From assembly GCF_000422845.1 (NCBI RefSeq), contig NZ_KE383931.1, positions 1 through 64,000 on the forward strand: a stretch of DNA of 64,000 nucleotides, read 5' to 3'. This stretch comes from Oceanobacter kriegii DSM 6294 (GTDB taxonomy: Bacteria; Pseudomonadota; Gammaproteobacteria; Pseudomonadales; Oceanobacteraceae). This document shows positions 26,258-35,378 of the stretch, piece by piece. How positions within the stretch are numbered: position 1 is the stretch's first letter; each line of letters opens with the position of its first letter. Both the position numbers and the translations under genes were made by a program. The notes under the pieces were generated by a model that made no database searches, was not told the origin of the DNA, and worked only from the letters and a program-made list of their open reading frames with translations.

Positions 26258-27334
26258 ATGATCAAGCTCTCCAAGCTCAAAACCGGCCTGCTGGCGGGTA
26301 TTTGTGGCATGGTCGTCGCTGCTGGCGCCCAGGCTGCTGACAAGGTTTACCGTCTGAAGATGGCTGAAACCTGGCAAACCGATTTCCCGATTTTTGGTGA
26401 TGCACCGCGCAACATGGCCGCCATGGCCGAGAAGATGTCCAACGGCCGCCTGATCATCACCATCGATTCCGCCAACAAGCACAAATCCCCATTCGGCGTG
26501 TTCGATATGGTACGTGCTGGCCAATATGACCTTGGCCACTCAGCGTCCTACTACTGGAAAGGCAAAGTGCCTAACACCCTGTACTTCACCACCATGCCAT
26601 TCGGCATGACTGCTCCGGAACAGTACTCTTGGTTCTACCACGGTGGCGGTATGGAGCTGATGGACAAGGTTTACGGCAAATTCGGTCTGATGAGCTTCCC
26701 TGGCGGTAACACCGGTAACCAGATGGGTGGTTGGTTCCAGAAAGAGATCAACTCTCTGGACGACCTGAAGGGCCTGAAAATGCGTATCCCAGGCTTCGCT
26801 GGCGAAGTTGTGGCCAAGCTAGGCGTAAGCCCAACCAACATTGCCCCGGGCGAGCTGTACACCGCACTGGAACGTCGCACCATCGACGCACTGGAATGGG
26901 TAGGCCCATCTCTGGACCTGCGTATGGGCTTCCACAAGATTGCGCCGTACTACTACACCGGCTGGCATGAGCCTGCGACCGAACTGCAGTTCCTGGTAAA
27001 CCAGCGCACCTGGAAGAAACTGCCAGCAGACCTGCAGGAAATCCTGCGCGTCGCGATGAAGACTGCGGCCTACGACATGTACATCCAGTCTTACCACGAG
27101 TCGGCTGAAAACCTGGCCGTAATCGAAAAAGACTACCCGAACGTACAGATCAAAACCTTCCCGGAAGACGTCATGGCTGCCATGCGCAAAGCCAACGACG
27201 AGCTGCTGGCTGAAAAAGCCAAAGGCGACGAGCTGGCGGCGGAAATCCTCAAATCCCAAGCCGACTACCTGCAAAAGGTTCGTGGCTGGACCGATATTTC
27301 CGACAAGGCTTACCTGAACTCCATCGCTCAGTAA
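26258..27334 (+). CDS. dctP: TRAP transporter substrate-binding protein, DctP family
   Basis: 358 residues. The signal peptide is cut after GAQAA. The mature DctP fold contains the conserved IPGFAGEVVAKLGVSPTNIA (arginine in the preceding MR contacts the carboxylate) and ALEWVGPSLDLRMGFHKIAP. These segments resemble TakP/SmoM-type proteins that bind 2-oxoacids or polyols. It delivers an organic acid to the membrane subunits encoded next. It has GGATAAGAATAAA before the ATG. It is the first gene of dctPQM, followed by a sensor kinase and response regulator. The substrate is not certain. Confidence 0.9.
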   Translation: MIKLSKLKTGLLAGICGMVVAAGAQAADKVYRLKMAETWQTDFPIFGDAPRNMAAMAEKMSNGRLIITIDSANKHKSPFGVFDMVRAGQYDLGHSASYYWKGKVPNTLYFTTMPFGMTAPEQYSWFYHGGGMELMDKVYGKFGLMSFPGGNTGNQMGGWFQKEINSLDDLKGLKMRIPGFAGEVVAKLGVSPTNIAPGELYTALERRTIDALEWVGPSLDLRMGFHKIAPYYYTGWHEPATELQFLVNQRTWKKLPADLQEILRVAMKTAAYDMYIQSYHESAENLAVIEKDYPNVQIKTFPEDVMAAMRKANDELLAEKAKGDELAAEILKSQADYLQKVRGWTDISDKAYLNSIAQ

Positions 27335-27467
27335 GCTCATATCCGGTACCCTACGGCACCACAGGTGCCTGGGTACCTGCTGAACAGCTCGCTACCCGCG
27401 GGTTGTTCTCCCCATTCTGACCTCACCCGGTCTGTTCACCATCCCCGTCTACCCGGAGGGAGAGATT

Positions 27468-28001
27468 ATGCTGGTTCGGCTGGAGCGGCTTATCAATCGC
27501 TTTTCCGACATGCTCGGTGTTGTATCCGCCGTGCTGTTCTTGCTGCTACTGGTCAACGTGTTTATCGACGTTGTCCTGCGCTACGCGCTAAATGTTGTTT
27601 ATATCGGTGCCCAAGAAATGGAATGGCACCTGTACGCCGCCATGTTCATGCTGGCGATTCCCTACACCTTGAAAGAAGAAGGTCACGTACGTGTTGACCT
27701 GATTTACGAACGCCTGCCACAAAACTGGAAAAACGGCATCGACATCGCCGGTGGTTTTGTCTTCCTGCTGCCGTTCTGTCTGCTGGTTGGCTACTACGGC
27801 ATCGGCTTTGCCCACGAAGCGTTCGAACTGGGCGAAACCTCTGGCGACCCAGGCGGCCTGCCTGCCCGCTGGATCATCAAGTCAGTGATTCCACTGGCCT
27901 TCTTTGCCACGGCAGTTTCCGGCCTCGGCATGATCCTCGCTGCCATTAACGAAATGCGCGGTGTAAAACACGAGCATCACGATAAGGAGGCCCAGCTGTG
28001 A
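27468..28001 (+). CDS. dctQ: TRAP transporter small permease subunit, DctQ family
   Basis: 177 residues and four membrane helices. The conserved GAQEMEWHLYAAMFMLAIPYTLKEEGHVRVDL core (read in parts) identifies DctQ. It bridges the binding protein and the large permease. A strong GGAGGGAGAG ribosome site precedes the ATG. The stop codon overlaps the GTG start of dctM by four bases, so the two are translationally coupled. The cytoplasmic tail is His-rich (HEHHDKE). Confidence 0.9.
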   Translation: MLVRLERLINRFSDMLGVVSAVLFLLLLVNVFIDVVLRYALNVVYIGAQEMEWHLYAAMFMLAIPYTLKEEGHVRVDLIYERLPQNWKNGIDIAGGFVFLLPFCLLVGYYGIGFAHEAFELGETSGDPGGLPARWIIKSVIPLAFFATAVSGLGMILAAINEMRGVKHEHHDKEAQL

Positions 28002-29287
28002 TCGGTATTATTATGTTTATTGTCGCCTTGCTGATGCTGTTGTTCGGCTTCCCGGTGGCATTTACCTTTGGCGGCGTGGCGCTGATCTTTGGTGTTCTGG
28101 CTGAAGGCCCGGACATGTTTGCCTTCATGCCCTTCCGCATTCAAAGCATCATGGAAAACGTCACCATGATGGCAGTACCCCTGTTTGTTTTCATGGGCAT
28201 CATCCTGCAAAAAACCCGTCTGGCAGAACAACTGCTGGAATCCATGGGCAAGCTGTTTGGTGGCGTTCGTGGTGGTTTGGCAATTTCTACCGTTCTGGTG
28301 GGCGCGTTGCTGGCAGCTTCTACCGGTGTGGTGGGTGCGTCTGTGGTGGCCATGGGTCTGATTTCCCTGCCAGTGATGCTGAAGTACAACTACGACAAGG
28401 GCCTTGCCTGCGGCACCATTTGTGCCTCTGGTACGCTGGGCCAAATCATTCCGCCGTCCATCATCCTGATCATTCTGGGTGACGTGATGGGTATTCCGGT
28501 TGGCGACCTGTTCCAGGCCGCAGTGATGCCGGGCCTGATCCTGATTGGTATCTACGTGGTTTACATTCTGGCCTACTCCTTCATCAAGCCAGAAGCAGCA
28601 CCCGCTATTCCGATGGAAAGCGATGAAACCAAGCGCGAGATGTACATCAAGGCGCTGAAATCCATTATTCCGCCACTGGCACTGATTCTGGTCGTACTGG
28701 GCTCCATCTTTGCCGGTATTGCCACACCAACCGAATCCTCCGCACTGGGCGGCGTCGGCGCTGTGATCCTGTCGGTACTGTATCGTCAGTTCAGCTGGAA
28801 AATGCTCTACGAGTCCTCCAAGGAAACCGTAAAAATCACCGCCATGGTGTTCGCTATCCTGCTGGGCGCAACCGCCTTCTCAATGGCCTTCACCTACACC
28901 GGTGGCGACTACATTGTTGAAGAAGTGCTGAGCAACCTGCCTGGCGGCGCGACCGGCTTCCTGATTCTGTCGATGCTGGCCATTCTGATTCTGGGCTTCT
29001 TCATCGACTTCGTAGAAATCAGCTTCATCATTGTGCCGATCCTGTATCCGGTTGCCGAAGCACTGGGCATTGCGCCGGTATGGTTTGCGATTCTGGTCGC
29101 CATGAACCTGCAGACATCGTTCCTGACACCGCCGTTCGGCTTCGCCCTCTTCTATCTCAAAGGGGTTGCGCCGCCGTCGGTACAAACCACCGACATCTAC
29201 AAAGGGGTGATGCCATTCATCCTGATGCAGGCCGGTGTGGTTATTTCGATCATGTTCTTCCCGGAGTTCTACGGACTGGTGGACTGA
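27998..29287 (+). CDS. dctM: TRAP transporter large permease subunit, DctM family
   Basis: 429 residues with about twelve membrane helices. Typical DctM features are MAVPLFVFMGIILQKTRLAE, GTLGQIIPPSIILI and TPTESSALGGVGA. It forms the sodium-driven channel of the TRAP system in the inner membrane. The start is a GTG overlapping the dctQ stop. A strong hairpin terminator follows at 29313, which separates the transporter from the two-component genes. Confidence 0.9.
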   Translation: MIGIIMFIVALLMLLFGFPVAFTFGGVALIFGVLAEGPDMFAFMPFRIQSIMENVTMMAVPLFVFMGIILQKTRLAEQLLESMGKLFGGVRGGLAISTVLVGALLAASTGVVGASVVAMGLISLPVMLKYNYDKGLACGTICASGTLGQIIPPSIILIILGDVMGIPVGDLFQAAVMPGLILIGIYVVYILAYSFIKPEAAPAIPMESDETKREMYIKALKSIIPPLALILVVLGSIFAGIATPTESSALGGVGAVILSVLYRQFSWKMLYESSKETVKITAMVFAILLGATAFSMAFTYTGGDYIVEEVLSNLPGGATGFLILSMLAILILGFFIDFVEISFIIVPILYPVAEALGIAPVWFAILVAMNLQTSFLTPPFGFALFYLKGVAPPSVQTTDIYKGVMPFILMQAGVVISIMFFPEFYGLVD

Positions 29288-29312
29288 TCAAACCTGAGTA
29301 AACCGCAACAAG

Positions 29313-29351
29313 CACAACCGGATGGCCCACAGGCTGTCCGGTTGTGTTTTC
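29313..29351 (+). terminator. terminator of the dctPQM operon
   Basis: CACAACCGGA...TCCGGTTGTG with an inner GCC/GGC pair, then TTTTC. It lies 26 bases past the dctM stop. Confidence 0.85.
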
Positions 29352-29402
29352 AGAAAATGGCGATATAACACCAACAATGACGCCTGAGCCTGAAGTACGC
29401 CC

Positions 29403-30785
29403 ATGCCCAACCTCTCACTGAAAGCCAAAATCCTGTTACTAACGATCCTGCCGATGCTGGTGTTATCACTCACCATCAGTTGGTTGTATCAACGTCAGGC
29501 CCGCGAACTGGCCGAGCAACAGGTTGCCATTTTTCAGGAAAACCTGATGTCGAGCCGCCGCGAGGCGCTCAAAAACCATGTGCAGCTGGCGATGAACTCG
29601 ATCCAGCCGGTACTGGAGCAAATGGACAGCGGCTTGCAGCGTTCGCTGGCCGAATACCGTATCAAGCACCAGTTGCGAGGCATGCGCTACGGCAGCGACG
29701 GCTACTTTTTTGCCTACAGCCCTGATGGCACCAACCTGGTACACCCTACTCAGCCAGAGTTGGAAAACCAGAACCTGTTCGACATGCAGGATGAAAACGG
29801 CCAATTCGTCATCCGCGATCTGCTGGAACTGGCCTACAGTGGCGGCGGTTATTATCGCTATCACTGGCGCAAGCCAACCGCCGGGTCCGACGTCAACAAA
29901 CTCTCATACGTGATCGAAATTCCCGAGTTGGGCTGGATGATGGGCACCGGCCTGTACGTTGATGACATCGCCGAAGAAATTGCCCTGCTGGAAGAAAAAG
30001 TCGCCAGTAATGTCCGCAAGAGCTTCTGGGCCAGCACAATTCTGTTGATTGCCACGCTTTCTACTGTGGTCTTGATTGTGACGCTGGTGAATATGCACAC
30101 CACTCAAATGGCCGACCAGCGGCTGCAGGAACTGGCCAACCGCTTTGTGACCTTTCAGGTGATCCAGCGCCGTAACTTCGCCCGCGAACTGCACGACGGC
30201 ATTAACCAGCTATTGGTGTCAGCCAAGCTGCGTCTTAATTTGGCCAACCGCCAATGGCCCGATGACAAGGCCCAGGACCACCTCGACAAGGGCGCAGAGC
30301 AACTCAACATCGCCATTCAGGAAGTGCGCCGTATTTCTCATAACCTGCGGCCGGTGCTGTTGGATGATCTGGGGCTGGAAGCCGCATTGCACGGCCTGCT
30401 GGACGAGCTGGAAGAACAAACCGACATAGGCACCCGCCGCCGCATTCGGCTGCCCAAGGAGCGCCTGCCCGACGCCATCGAAATGACCATTTACCGCGTC
30501 GTGCAAGAAGCCATCACCAATATTCGCAAGCACGCTGAAGCCAGTCAGGTGATACTCAGTGTTACCTGTAGCACACAGAAACTTACACTGCTAATGGGTG
30601 ATAATGGACGTGGATTTACAGTTAACGCTGAAGATAACAGCGGCATCGGCCTGATGAACATGCGTGAACGGGTCGAGCTCCTAGGAGGAAAGTTCAGTGT
30701 CCGCAGCAACAGCAGCAAAGGTACACTGATCAAAGCTGAACTGCTGATGAATCCGCAGAGCAATAAGAACAAGGAACTCCCATGA
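29403..30785 (+). CDS. NarL-class sensor histidine kinase with Cache domain
   Basis: 460 residues. TM1 is about 9-27 and a periplasmic single Cache-type domain follows (about 35-190; contains YGSDGYFFAYSPDGT and LGWMMGTGLYVDDI, typical of sensors of small acids). TM2 is about 203-225. The HisKA_3 dimerisation helix has phosphorylated His in FARELHDGINQLLVS, and a HATPase domain (DNGRGF, GIGLMNMRERVELLGG) ends the protein. Its position after the TRAP genes suggests it senses the TRAP substrate and drives the regulator overlapping its 3' end. Confidence 0.9.
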   Translation: MPNLSLKAKILLLTILPMLVLSLTISWLYQRQARELAEQQVAIFQENLMSSRREALKNHVQLAMNSIQPVLEQMDSGLQRSLAEYRIKHQLRGMRYGSDGYFFAYSPDGTNLVHPTQPELENQNLFDMQDENGQFVIRDLLELAYSGGGYYRYHWRKPTAGSDVNKLSYVIEIPELGWMMGTGLYVDDIAEEIALLEEKVASNVRKSFWASTILLIATLSTVVLIVTLVNMHTTQMADQRLQELANRFVTFQVIQRRNFARELHDGINQLLVSAKLRLNLANRQWPDDKAQDHLDKGAEQLNIAIQEVRRISHNLRPVLLDDLGLEAALHGLLDELEEQTDIGTRRRIRLPKERLPDAIEMTIYRVVQEAITNIRKHAEASQVILSVTCSTQKLTLLMGDNGRGFTVNAEDNSGIGLMNMRERVELLGGKFSVRSNSSKGTLIKAELLMNPQSNKNKELP

Positions 30786-31459
30786 CCACCTCTGAACGAC
30801 CTACCATCCGGTTGCTGATCGCCGACGATCACCCAATGGTGCGCGAAGGCCTCAAGGCCAGCCTGGAAATCGAGCAATACATCGAGGTTGTTGCCGACGT
30901 CAGCAACGGCAAAGAAGCACTGGAACAAACCGCCACCCATAAGCCCGACGTGGTGTTGCTGGACATCTCCATGCCAGTGATGGGCGGACTGGAAGCCTGT
31001 GAGGCCTTCCGCGAGCAGTTTCCGGATACCCGCCTCTTGATTGTCACTATGCACGACAACCGCGAATACATTTTGAAAGTGGTACAGGCCGGAGCCGCAG
31101 GCTACGTGCTGAAAGACGTACCAACCGAAGAACTGCTATTGGCCGTACAAACCGTGCATCAAGGCGGTACCTACTTCAGCTCCAGCGTTGCCAAAACCCT
31201 CTTCAGCGAATTCGGCAACACCAGCAGCAGTCGAGGTGCCAGTCACAATGTCAGCCATGCGCTAAGCCCACGGGAAACCGACGTACTGGCACTGTTGAGC
31301 GATGGCCTCTGCAACAAGGAAATCGCCAGCGAGCTGAGCATTTCGGTGCGCACTGTTGAAGCCCACCGACTGAAGATCAAACAAAAGCTCGGCATCAGCA
31401 ACTCAGCCGGACTGGTGCGTTACGCGCTGGAAAACGGCATCAGCAGCAAAACCGCCTGA
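30782..31459 (+). CDS. LuxR/NarL-family response regulator
   Basis: 225 residues. The receiver domain has acidic pocket DD at 15-16, phosphorylated Asp61 in VVLLDISMPVMGG, and Lys in YVLKDVPTEEL. A C-terminal LuxR helix-turn-helix follows (LSPRETDVLALLSDGLCNKEIA, then VEAHRLKIKQKL). The ATG overlaps the kinase stop (ATGA), a coupled pair. It probably activates dctPQM, possibly through the dyad at 26079. The orientation and operon layout resemble other NarL-type pairs next to TRAP genes. Confidence 0.9.
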   Translation: MTTSERPTIRLLIADDHPMVREGLKASLEIEQYIEVVADVSNGKEALEQTATHKPDVVLLDISMPVMGGLEACEAFREQFPDTRLLIVTMHDNREYILKVVQAGAAGYVLKDVPTEELLLAVQTVHQGGTYFSSSVAKTLFSEFGNTSSSRGASHNVSHALSPRETDVLALLSDGLCNKEIASELSISVRTVEAHRLKIKQKLGISNSAGLVRYALENGISSKTA

Positions 31460-31476
31460 GCCGTATTCACCCCGAC

Positions 31477-31509
31477 AAAAGGCGACATCAAGCCAGCTTT
31501 GATGTCGCC
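31477..31509 (-). terminator. terminator of the LysE-family gene, overlapping its stop
   Basis: GGCGACATCAA...TTTGATGTCGCC hairpin. Read on the minus strand it ends in TTTTG. The stem includes the last codons and stop of the exporter gene (31488). On the plus strand it lies 22 bases after the response regulator stop but lacks a T-run in that direction. Confidence 0.7.
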
Positions 31510-32162
31510 AACCGCACTGCCAAGCCGATAAACACCACACCAGCAAGTCCATCCAGAATACGTCTGGCATTGACCGTGCGAAGCAACTTGCCGCCTACCC
31601 GGTCCGACAACACCGCCAGTGTCGAAAACACCAACAAAGCCGCCAACATAAACAACAGCGAAAACAGTCCAATTTGCAGTGCAGACGACGCCAGCAGGCC
31701 CGTGGCATTAGGGTCCAGAAACTGCGGCAGAAACGCCAGAAAGAAAATAAACACCTTCGGATTGGACAGGTTCATCACCACGCCGCGTCGAAACAAACGC
31801 CCGGCACCGCTGATTTTTTCCTGACCTCCAGCCAAATCACCGGATTCATCCGCGTCGGCATCGGCAGCTGCCGGCCGTGCAGCGGCTTTCAGCGCATTAA
31901 AACCAATCCAGACCAACCAGCCAGCGCCTAACCACTTCAGTACCATCATCGCCGTTGGCGACGCCAGCAGAATAGACGCCACCCCCAGGGCCACCAGCAA
32001 GCCATGGCCAACCAGCCCCGAACACAGCCCCAGTGTCGTGATCACACCGGCACGCCAGCCTTTGGTCGCCGACACCGATATCACGTAAAGATTATCCGGC
32101 CCTGGCGCCAGCGCCAGCAGCACCGAGGCAACAAAAAATGACAACAACAATTGAATTTCCAT
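31488..32162 (-). CDS. LysE/RhtB-family amino-acid exporter
   Basis: 224 residues and six membrane helices. The family hallmark APGPDNLYVISVSATKGWRAG lies near the N-terminus, and NLSNPKVFIFFLAFLPQF is in the middle. These inner-membrane proteins export amino acids or derivatives; substrate is not predictable. An unusual acidic, Ala-rich cytoplasmic loop (ADADADESGDLAGG) lies between helices 3 and 4. It is a single gene with a terminator overlapping its end, upstream AAAGGAG about 11 bases from the ATG. Confidence 0.85.
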   Translation of the reverse strand: MEIQLLLSFFVASVLLALAPGPDNLYVISVSATKGWRAGVITTLGLCSGLVGHGLLVALGVASILLASPTAMMVLKWLGAGWLVWIGFNALKAAARPAAADADADESGDLAGGQEKISGAGRLFRRGVVMNLSNPKVFIFFLAFLPQFLDPNATGLLASSALQIGLFSLLFMLAALLVFSTLAVLSDRVGGKLLRTVNARRILDGLAGVVFIGLAVRLATSKLA

Positions 32163-32397
32163 CGATGAAACGACTCCTTTTATTAACTAGCAGTAAAACG
32201 CGGTCTGCATTAACCCAGCCTCTCTGCGGCGTTAGCCGGAGAGCCATTGGATCGTTCTTGAAAAGCTCATAAGCGACCCAAGATTTTGACACACGGCATA
32301 ACGGCTGATAGAACGGCTACAATCCCGCTGTACTATCCCGCCGAACAAGCCCACCGGTATTAGACCAGCGAATCTGAATTCCCGACAGCCTGCCAAG

Positions 32398-32413
32398 GTT
32401 GTAATCGTTACAA
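32398..32413 (+). promoter_or_regulatory. Ter-like palindrome upstream of the terB-tus operon
   Basis: TTGTAA-TCG-TTACAA is a perfect 6-bp dyad. It includes GTTGTAAT, the core of the Tus-binding Ter consensus AGNATGTTGTAAYTAAA of enterobacteria, though the TAAA end is missing. It sits 14 bases before the first gene of the operon that encodes Tus, the position where E. coli TerB autoregulates tus. It may be an operator for this Tus; it may also be an unrelated dyad. Confidence 0.4.
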
Positions 32414-32426
32414 GAGTATTCCCGCC

Positions 32427-32870
32427 ATGTTGAAACAACTGATGAGTTTCTTCACCGAGGAAGCGGACAAAAAGCCCGCCGACAAATACACCCTCGACCT
32501 GTCTGCTGCGGCCTTGATGGTCGAAGTGATGAAAGCCGACCACTACATTGATAACGCCGAGCGCAAAGCGTTGAAGGCCTCCATCAATGAGTTGTTTGAC
32601 CTCAGCGAAGACGACGTACTGGAACTGATGGCACAGGCCGAAGGCGCCAGTGACCAATCGGTCGACCTGTTCAAATTCACCGAAGTCGTGCACGCCCACT
32701 TCAGCGTGCAACAAAAATACGACCTGATGGTGGGTTTGTGGCGCGTTGCCTACGCCAGTGACGGCATCGACAAGTACGAAGAACACATCATTCGCCGCAT
32801 TGCCGACCTGCTGTACATTCCTCACAGCGAATTCATTCGCGCCAAACAGCTGGCCAGGCCTGACGCGTGA
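32427..32870 (+). CDS. TerB-family (tellurite resistance TerB-like) protein
   Basis: 147 residues, all-helical. DLSAAALMVEVMKADHYIDNAERKAL carries the acidic metal-binding-like helix of the TerB fold, and MVGLWRVAYASDGIDKYEEHIIRRIADLL the second. Stand-alone TerB-like proteins are small cytoplasmic proteins of uncertain role; the name has nothing to do with the replication site TerB. Its stop overlaps the GTG start of the Tus gene by four bases, so the two are cotranslated. No other ter genes are nearby. Confidence 0.85.
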   Translation: MLKQLMSFFTEEADKKPADKYTLDLSAAALMVEVMKADHYIDNAERKALKASINELFDLSEDDVLELMAQAEGASDQSVDLFKFTEVVHAHFSVQQKYDLMVGLWRVAYASDGIDKYEEHIIRRIADLLYIPHSEFIRAKQLARPDA

Positions 32871-33721
32871 TCACCGATCTGATTGAACAGTTCCGACAGC
32901 TGCAAGCGCAATTGCTGGAACTGAAACAGCACTTGCACAGCACCCAACCAACCCATTGGGTGCTGCTTTCGGAACGGGAATCCAGCTACGTTCAGGGGTT
33001 GGACTTCGCCGCCGACCTTATCAGCGACCTCTGGTATCAGGACCAGCAGGACGGCCGGGAAACCCGCTCTCGTCATGGCCTGATTTTGGCGGATGCCACC
33101 AGCGTGGCCTTGATAGAATCCATCAACCAGACCAAGGACGACTTCCGCGCGGCGGTGAATGCCGAAAAGCAGGATGCACCGCATTGGAAGCAGGCCTTTG
33201 AACAACTGTGCGAGCAGCCCGCACCCCTGCGCGACAAACTGCAAAACGTCGGCCTCAGCCGCATTCACCTGAAGCAGTGTTTTCGCCATATTCCGCTGTT
33301 GCAACAAGCACCGCGAAAAGTGGGTTTCAGCTGGTACGTCAACGGCCGCAGCATCAAAAAGCTGACCCTGAAACAAGCCGAAGACAAACTGCTGGAACTG
33401 GGCGAAGACAAGGCCCACATCCAGATCCAATTGCAGAAACTCGGACAACTGCCACCAGCCACCGTACTGGCACAGATGCAAACACTGGCCCCGGTGGTCA
33501 GAGCCAACCTCGTCTTTGGCAGTGGCGACGACGTTGTGCGCAAAGCCATGAACGTTTCGATGCCGATCTTTGTACCAGCAGCCTCCGGCCGCGGGCCGTT
33601 GCCAGAACACAACCTGATCAGCCCGGAACCGCCAGAAGGCCGAACCCGACAAGCCCGTGGCGACCAACGCCTGCAAGACGAGCCTTTCCTGCCAAGTATT
33701 CGGGGTTATCTGTACAGATAG
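32867..33721 (+). CDS. tus: DNA replication terminus site-binding protein (Tus homologue)
   Basis: 284 residues, close to the 309 of E. coli Tus. Similarity is visible in the core DNA-binding strands: RHIPLLQQAPRKVGFSWYVNGRSIKKLT corresponds to the E. coli region around [20 protein letters not shown]. A conserved end is LPSIRGYLYR. Tus bound to Ter sites stops replication forks arriving from one side. The gene starts with GTG overlapping the TerB-like gene. A Tus outside enterobacteria is sparse in distribution, so site specificity may differ. Candidate Ter-like sequences are noted at 32398 and 56870. Assignment rests on my recognition of the family, not an alignment run here. Confidence 0.75.
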   Translation: MITDLIEQFRQLQAQLLELKQHLHSTQPTHWVLLSERESSYVQGLDFAADLISDLWYQDQQDGRETRSRHGLILADATSVALIESINQTKDDFRAAVNAEKQDAPHWKQAFEQLCEQPAPLRDKLQNVGLSRIHLKQCFRHIPLLQQAPRKVGFSWYVNGRSIKKLTLKQAEDKLLELGEDKAHIQIQLQKLGQLPPATVLAQMQTLAPVVRANLVFGSGDDVVRKAMNVSMPIFVPAASGRGPLPEHNLISPEPPEGRTRQARGDQRLQDEPFLPSIRGYLYR

Positions 33722-34145
33722 TCGTGCCGTTACCAGTGCCGTTAGAAGTACCGGTACACGTGGCGCAGTTTGCCGTTACAGCAACACAATCTGCGCCATC
33801 CTCTCGCCACCAGCCAATTACACACCATTACATTGAGCGGATAAGCCCGCCTGAACAACGCCCACCAGACATTCAAAAGTCGCTCCCCCCGCCAGCGTGT
33901 TTTTCCCGTCAGGAAGCAGTAGCCGCTGACGTAAAACATTAATGACAACAGCGACACAAAAGTCACTCTAAAGAACGATTTTCACCCGCCACGTTGTCCA
34001 TGACCGAGCCATGAAGCACAACCCATCATCCGCATTGCCAAGCGCCTCAACAGCAACCAAAGTTCTGATCAGACGGTTTCAAAAACAACTGACCGCCGCT
34101 CAATGACAACAGAGTCACCAGCGGCACCAAGCGCAGATAGTAATA
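33722..34145. other. intergenic region, nothing recognised
   Basis: 424 bases between the Tus gene and the secreted-protein pair. Short frames on both strands have no homology I recognise. There is no hairpin with a T-run. It must hold the promoter for the gene at 34146, which itself has only a weak ribosome site. Confidence 0.3.
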
Positions 34146-35327
34146 ATGATAAAAACACCCAGGATACTGGCTGCTGCCTTACTTACGTCATCAATCGCAC
34201 TGGTCTGGCTGGCCGCTAATAACGGCTCCAACAGCCACGTCCACAATCCAAAAGATGAGCCTGCTCCGCAAAACGTCACCACCAGCTCCGACGACTCCAG
34301 ACTACAACCTTCTTGGGCAACAGGCAGCAAAGTCCAGAAATCAGCTCTGACACCAAACCAAATATCAGGCCAAACATCAGGCCAGACAGGCAGCGTACTT
34401 CAGCTGGACCCTGCGCTGACTAGCACATTCCAGAACGTCGCCGCAGGCTATGCAGTCACCAGCCAGTTCCCATCCTGGTCGGTGCCGCTGGATCAACATC
34501 AAACCGATTTACTCAATCCCAACGGCGAGTCCCTCAACCATCGCGACCTAACCCCAGCAGGACTTCCCCTGTCCATCAGCATGGCGCTGTCGGCTTATCG
34601 CTATGCTCCCGGCGAAATCATCGAAGGTGCAGTCAGCCTCAGTGGAGATGCTGACACTCTTCGACGGGTTCGCAACGTATCGGTCGCCATCACAGACAGC
34701 CGGTTACGGCCTATAAAAGAGCTAAAGGCGATACAGGCCTCACAAACAGGCTCAAACAGCACATCGGCAGGCACACGTTGGGAAACCCACATCGCCGCCG
34801 ACCCGGAATGGCCACAACAACTGAACTACACCACCGTGGTCACCCTGAACGACGGCCAAACCGTCAGCCAAAGCTCGCCGTTTCAGGTAACGGCCTGGTC
34901 CGCCATGATCACCGGGGTTGGCAGCCACTGGCAGGAGGGCAACGAATTGGTTATCCCGGTCACCGTCCGCGATGCCAGTCCGGGTTACTACAAACTTGGT
35001 GCCGCGCTGTTTGATCAGCAACAGCAACCAGTGGCGTATTTGCAAGGTAAGCAATCGCTCAGTGGCAGCAGCGGCACCATCAAATTGCGTGTATGGGGTT
35101 CGTTGCTGCAACAGCTGGAGCAACCTCAAAAATTGTGGCTTGGCAGCTTCCAATTGCGCAATGTGCCCAGCCGCCCCGGCAGCCCAATCCAGTGGGGCCA
35201 CAGCCAACAAGACCGTTATCCGATTTCCACCGTCGACCCAGCCCGGTTCGATGCCGAGCCCTATCAGGACGAACAAGCCCAGGCACGTCTTGAATTTCTG
35301 CAAGCCCTGGGCACTCCGGCCCATTGA
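34146..35327 (+). CDS. exported beta-rich protein paired with a lipase (possibly DUF4785-like)
   Basis: 393 residues. An N-terminal signal anchor (ILAAALLTSSIALVWLAAN) leads to a Ser/Thr/Gln-rich linker to about 100, then two Ig-like beta domains. One spans about 140-255 (SAYRYAPGEIIEGAVSLSGD), and one about 255-375 (VIPVTVRDASPGYYKLGAALFD). The layout recalls DUF4785 proteins, but I am not certain. The lipase gene starts 51 bases after its stop on the same strand. A periplasmic folding helper, adaptor or inhibitor for that lipase is possible, though it does not look like the helical Lif lipase foldases. Confidence 0.55.
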   Translation: MIKTPRILAAALLTSSIALVWLAANNGSNSHVHNPKDEPAPQNVTTSSDDSRLQPSWATGSKVQKSALTPNQISGQTSGQTGSVLQLDPALTSTFQNVAAGYAVTSQFPSWSVPLDQHQTDLLNPNGESLNHRDLTPAGLPLSISMALSAYRYAPGEIIEGAVSLSGDADTLRRVRNVSVAITDSRLRPIKELKAIQASQTGSNSTSAGTRWETHIAADPEWPQQLNYTTVVTLNDGQTVSQSSPFQVTAWSAMITGVGSHWQEGNELVIPVTVRDASPGYYKLGAALFDQQQQPVAYLQGKQSLSGSSGTIKLRVWGSLLQQLEQPQKLWLGSFQLRNVPSRPGSPIQWGHSQQDRYPISTVDPARFDAEPYQDEQAQARLEFLQALGTPAH

Positions 35328-35378
35328 TGCCAATAACAATCACAAACCATCAATCACATACAAGCAGAGGGATGTTCC

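Noticed and set aside
26258-29287. C4-dicarboxylate specificity for the TRAP transporter
   Set aside because: The binding protein resembles TakP/SmoM more than classical DctP, so a succinate/malate assignment would be a guess; only family names are used.
32427-32870. Tellurite-resistance operon
   Set aside because: Only one TerB-like gene is present; no terZACDE genes are nearby, so no resistance operon is claimed.
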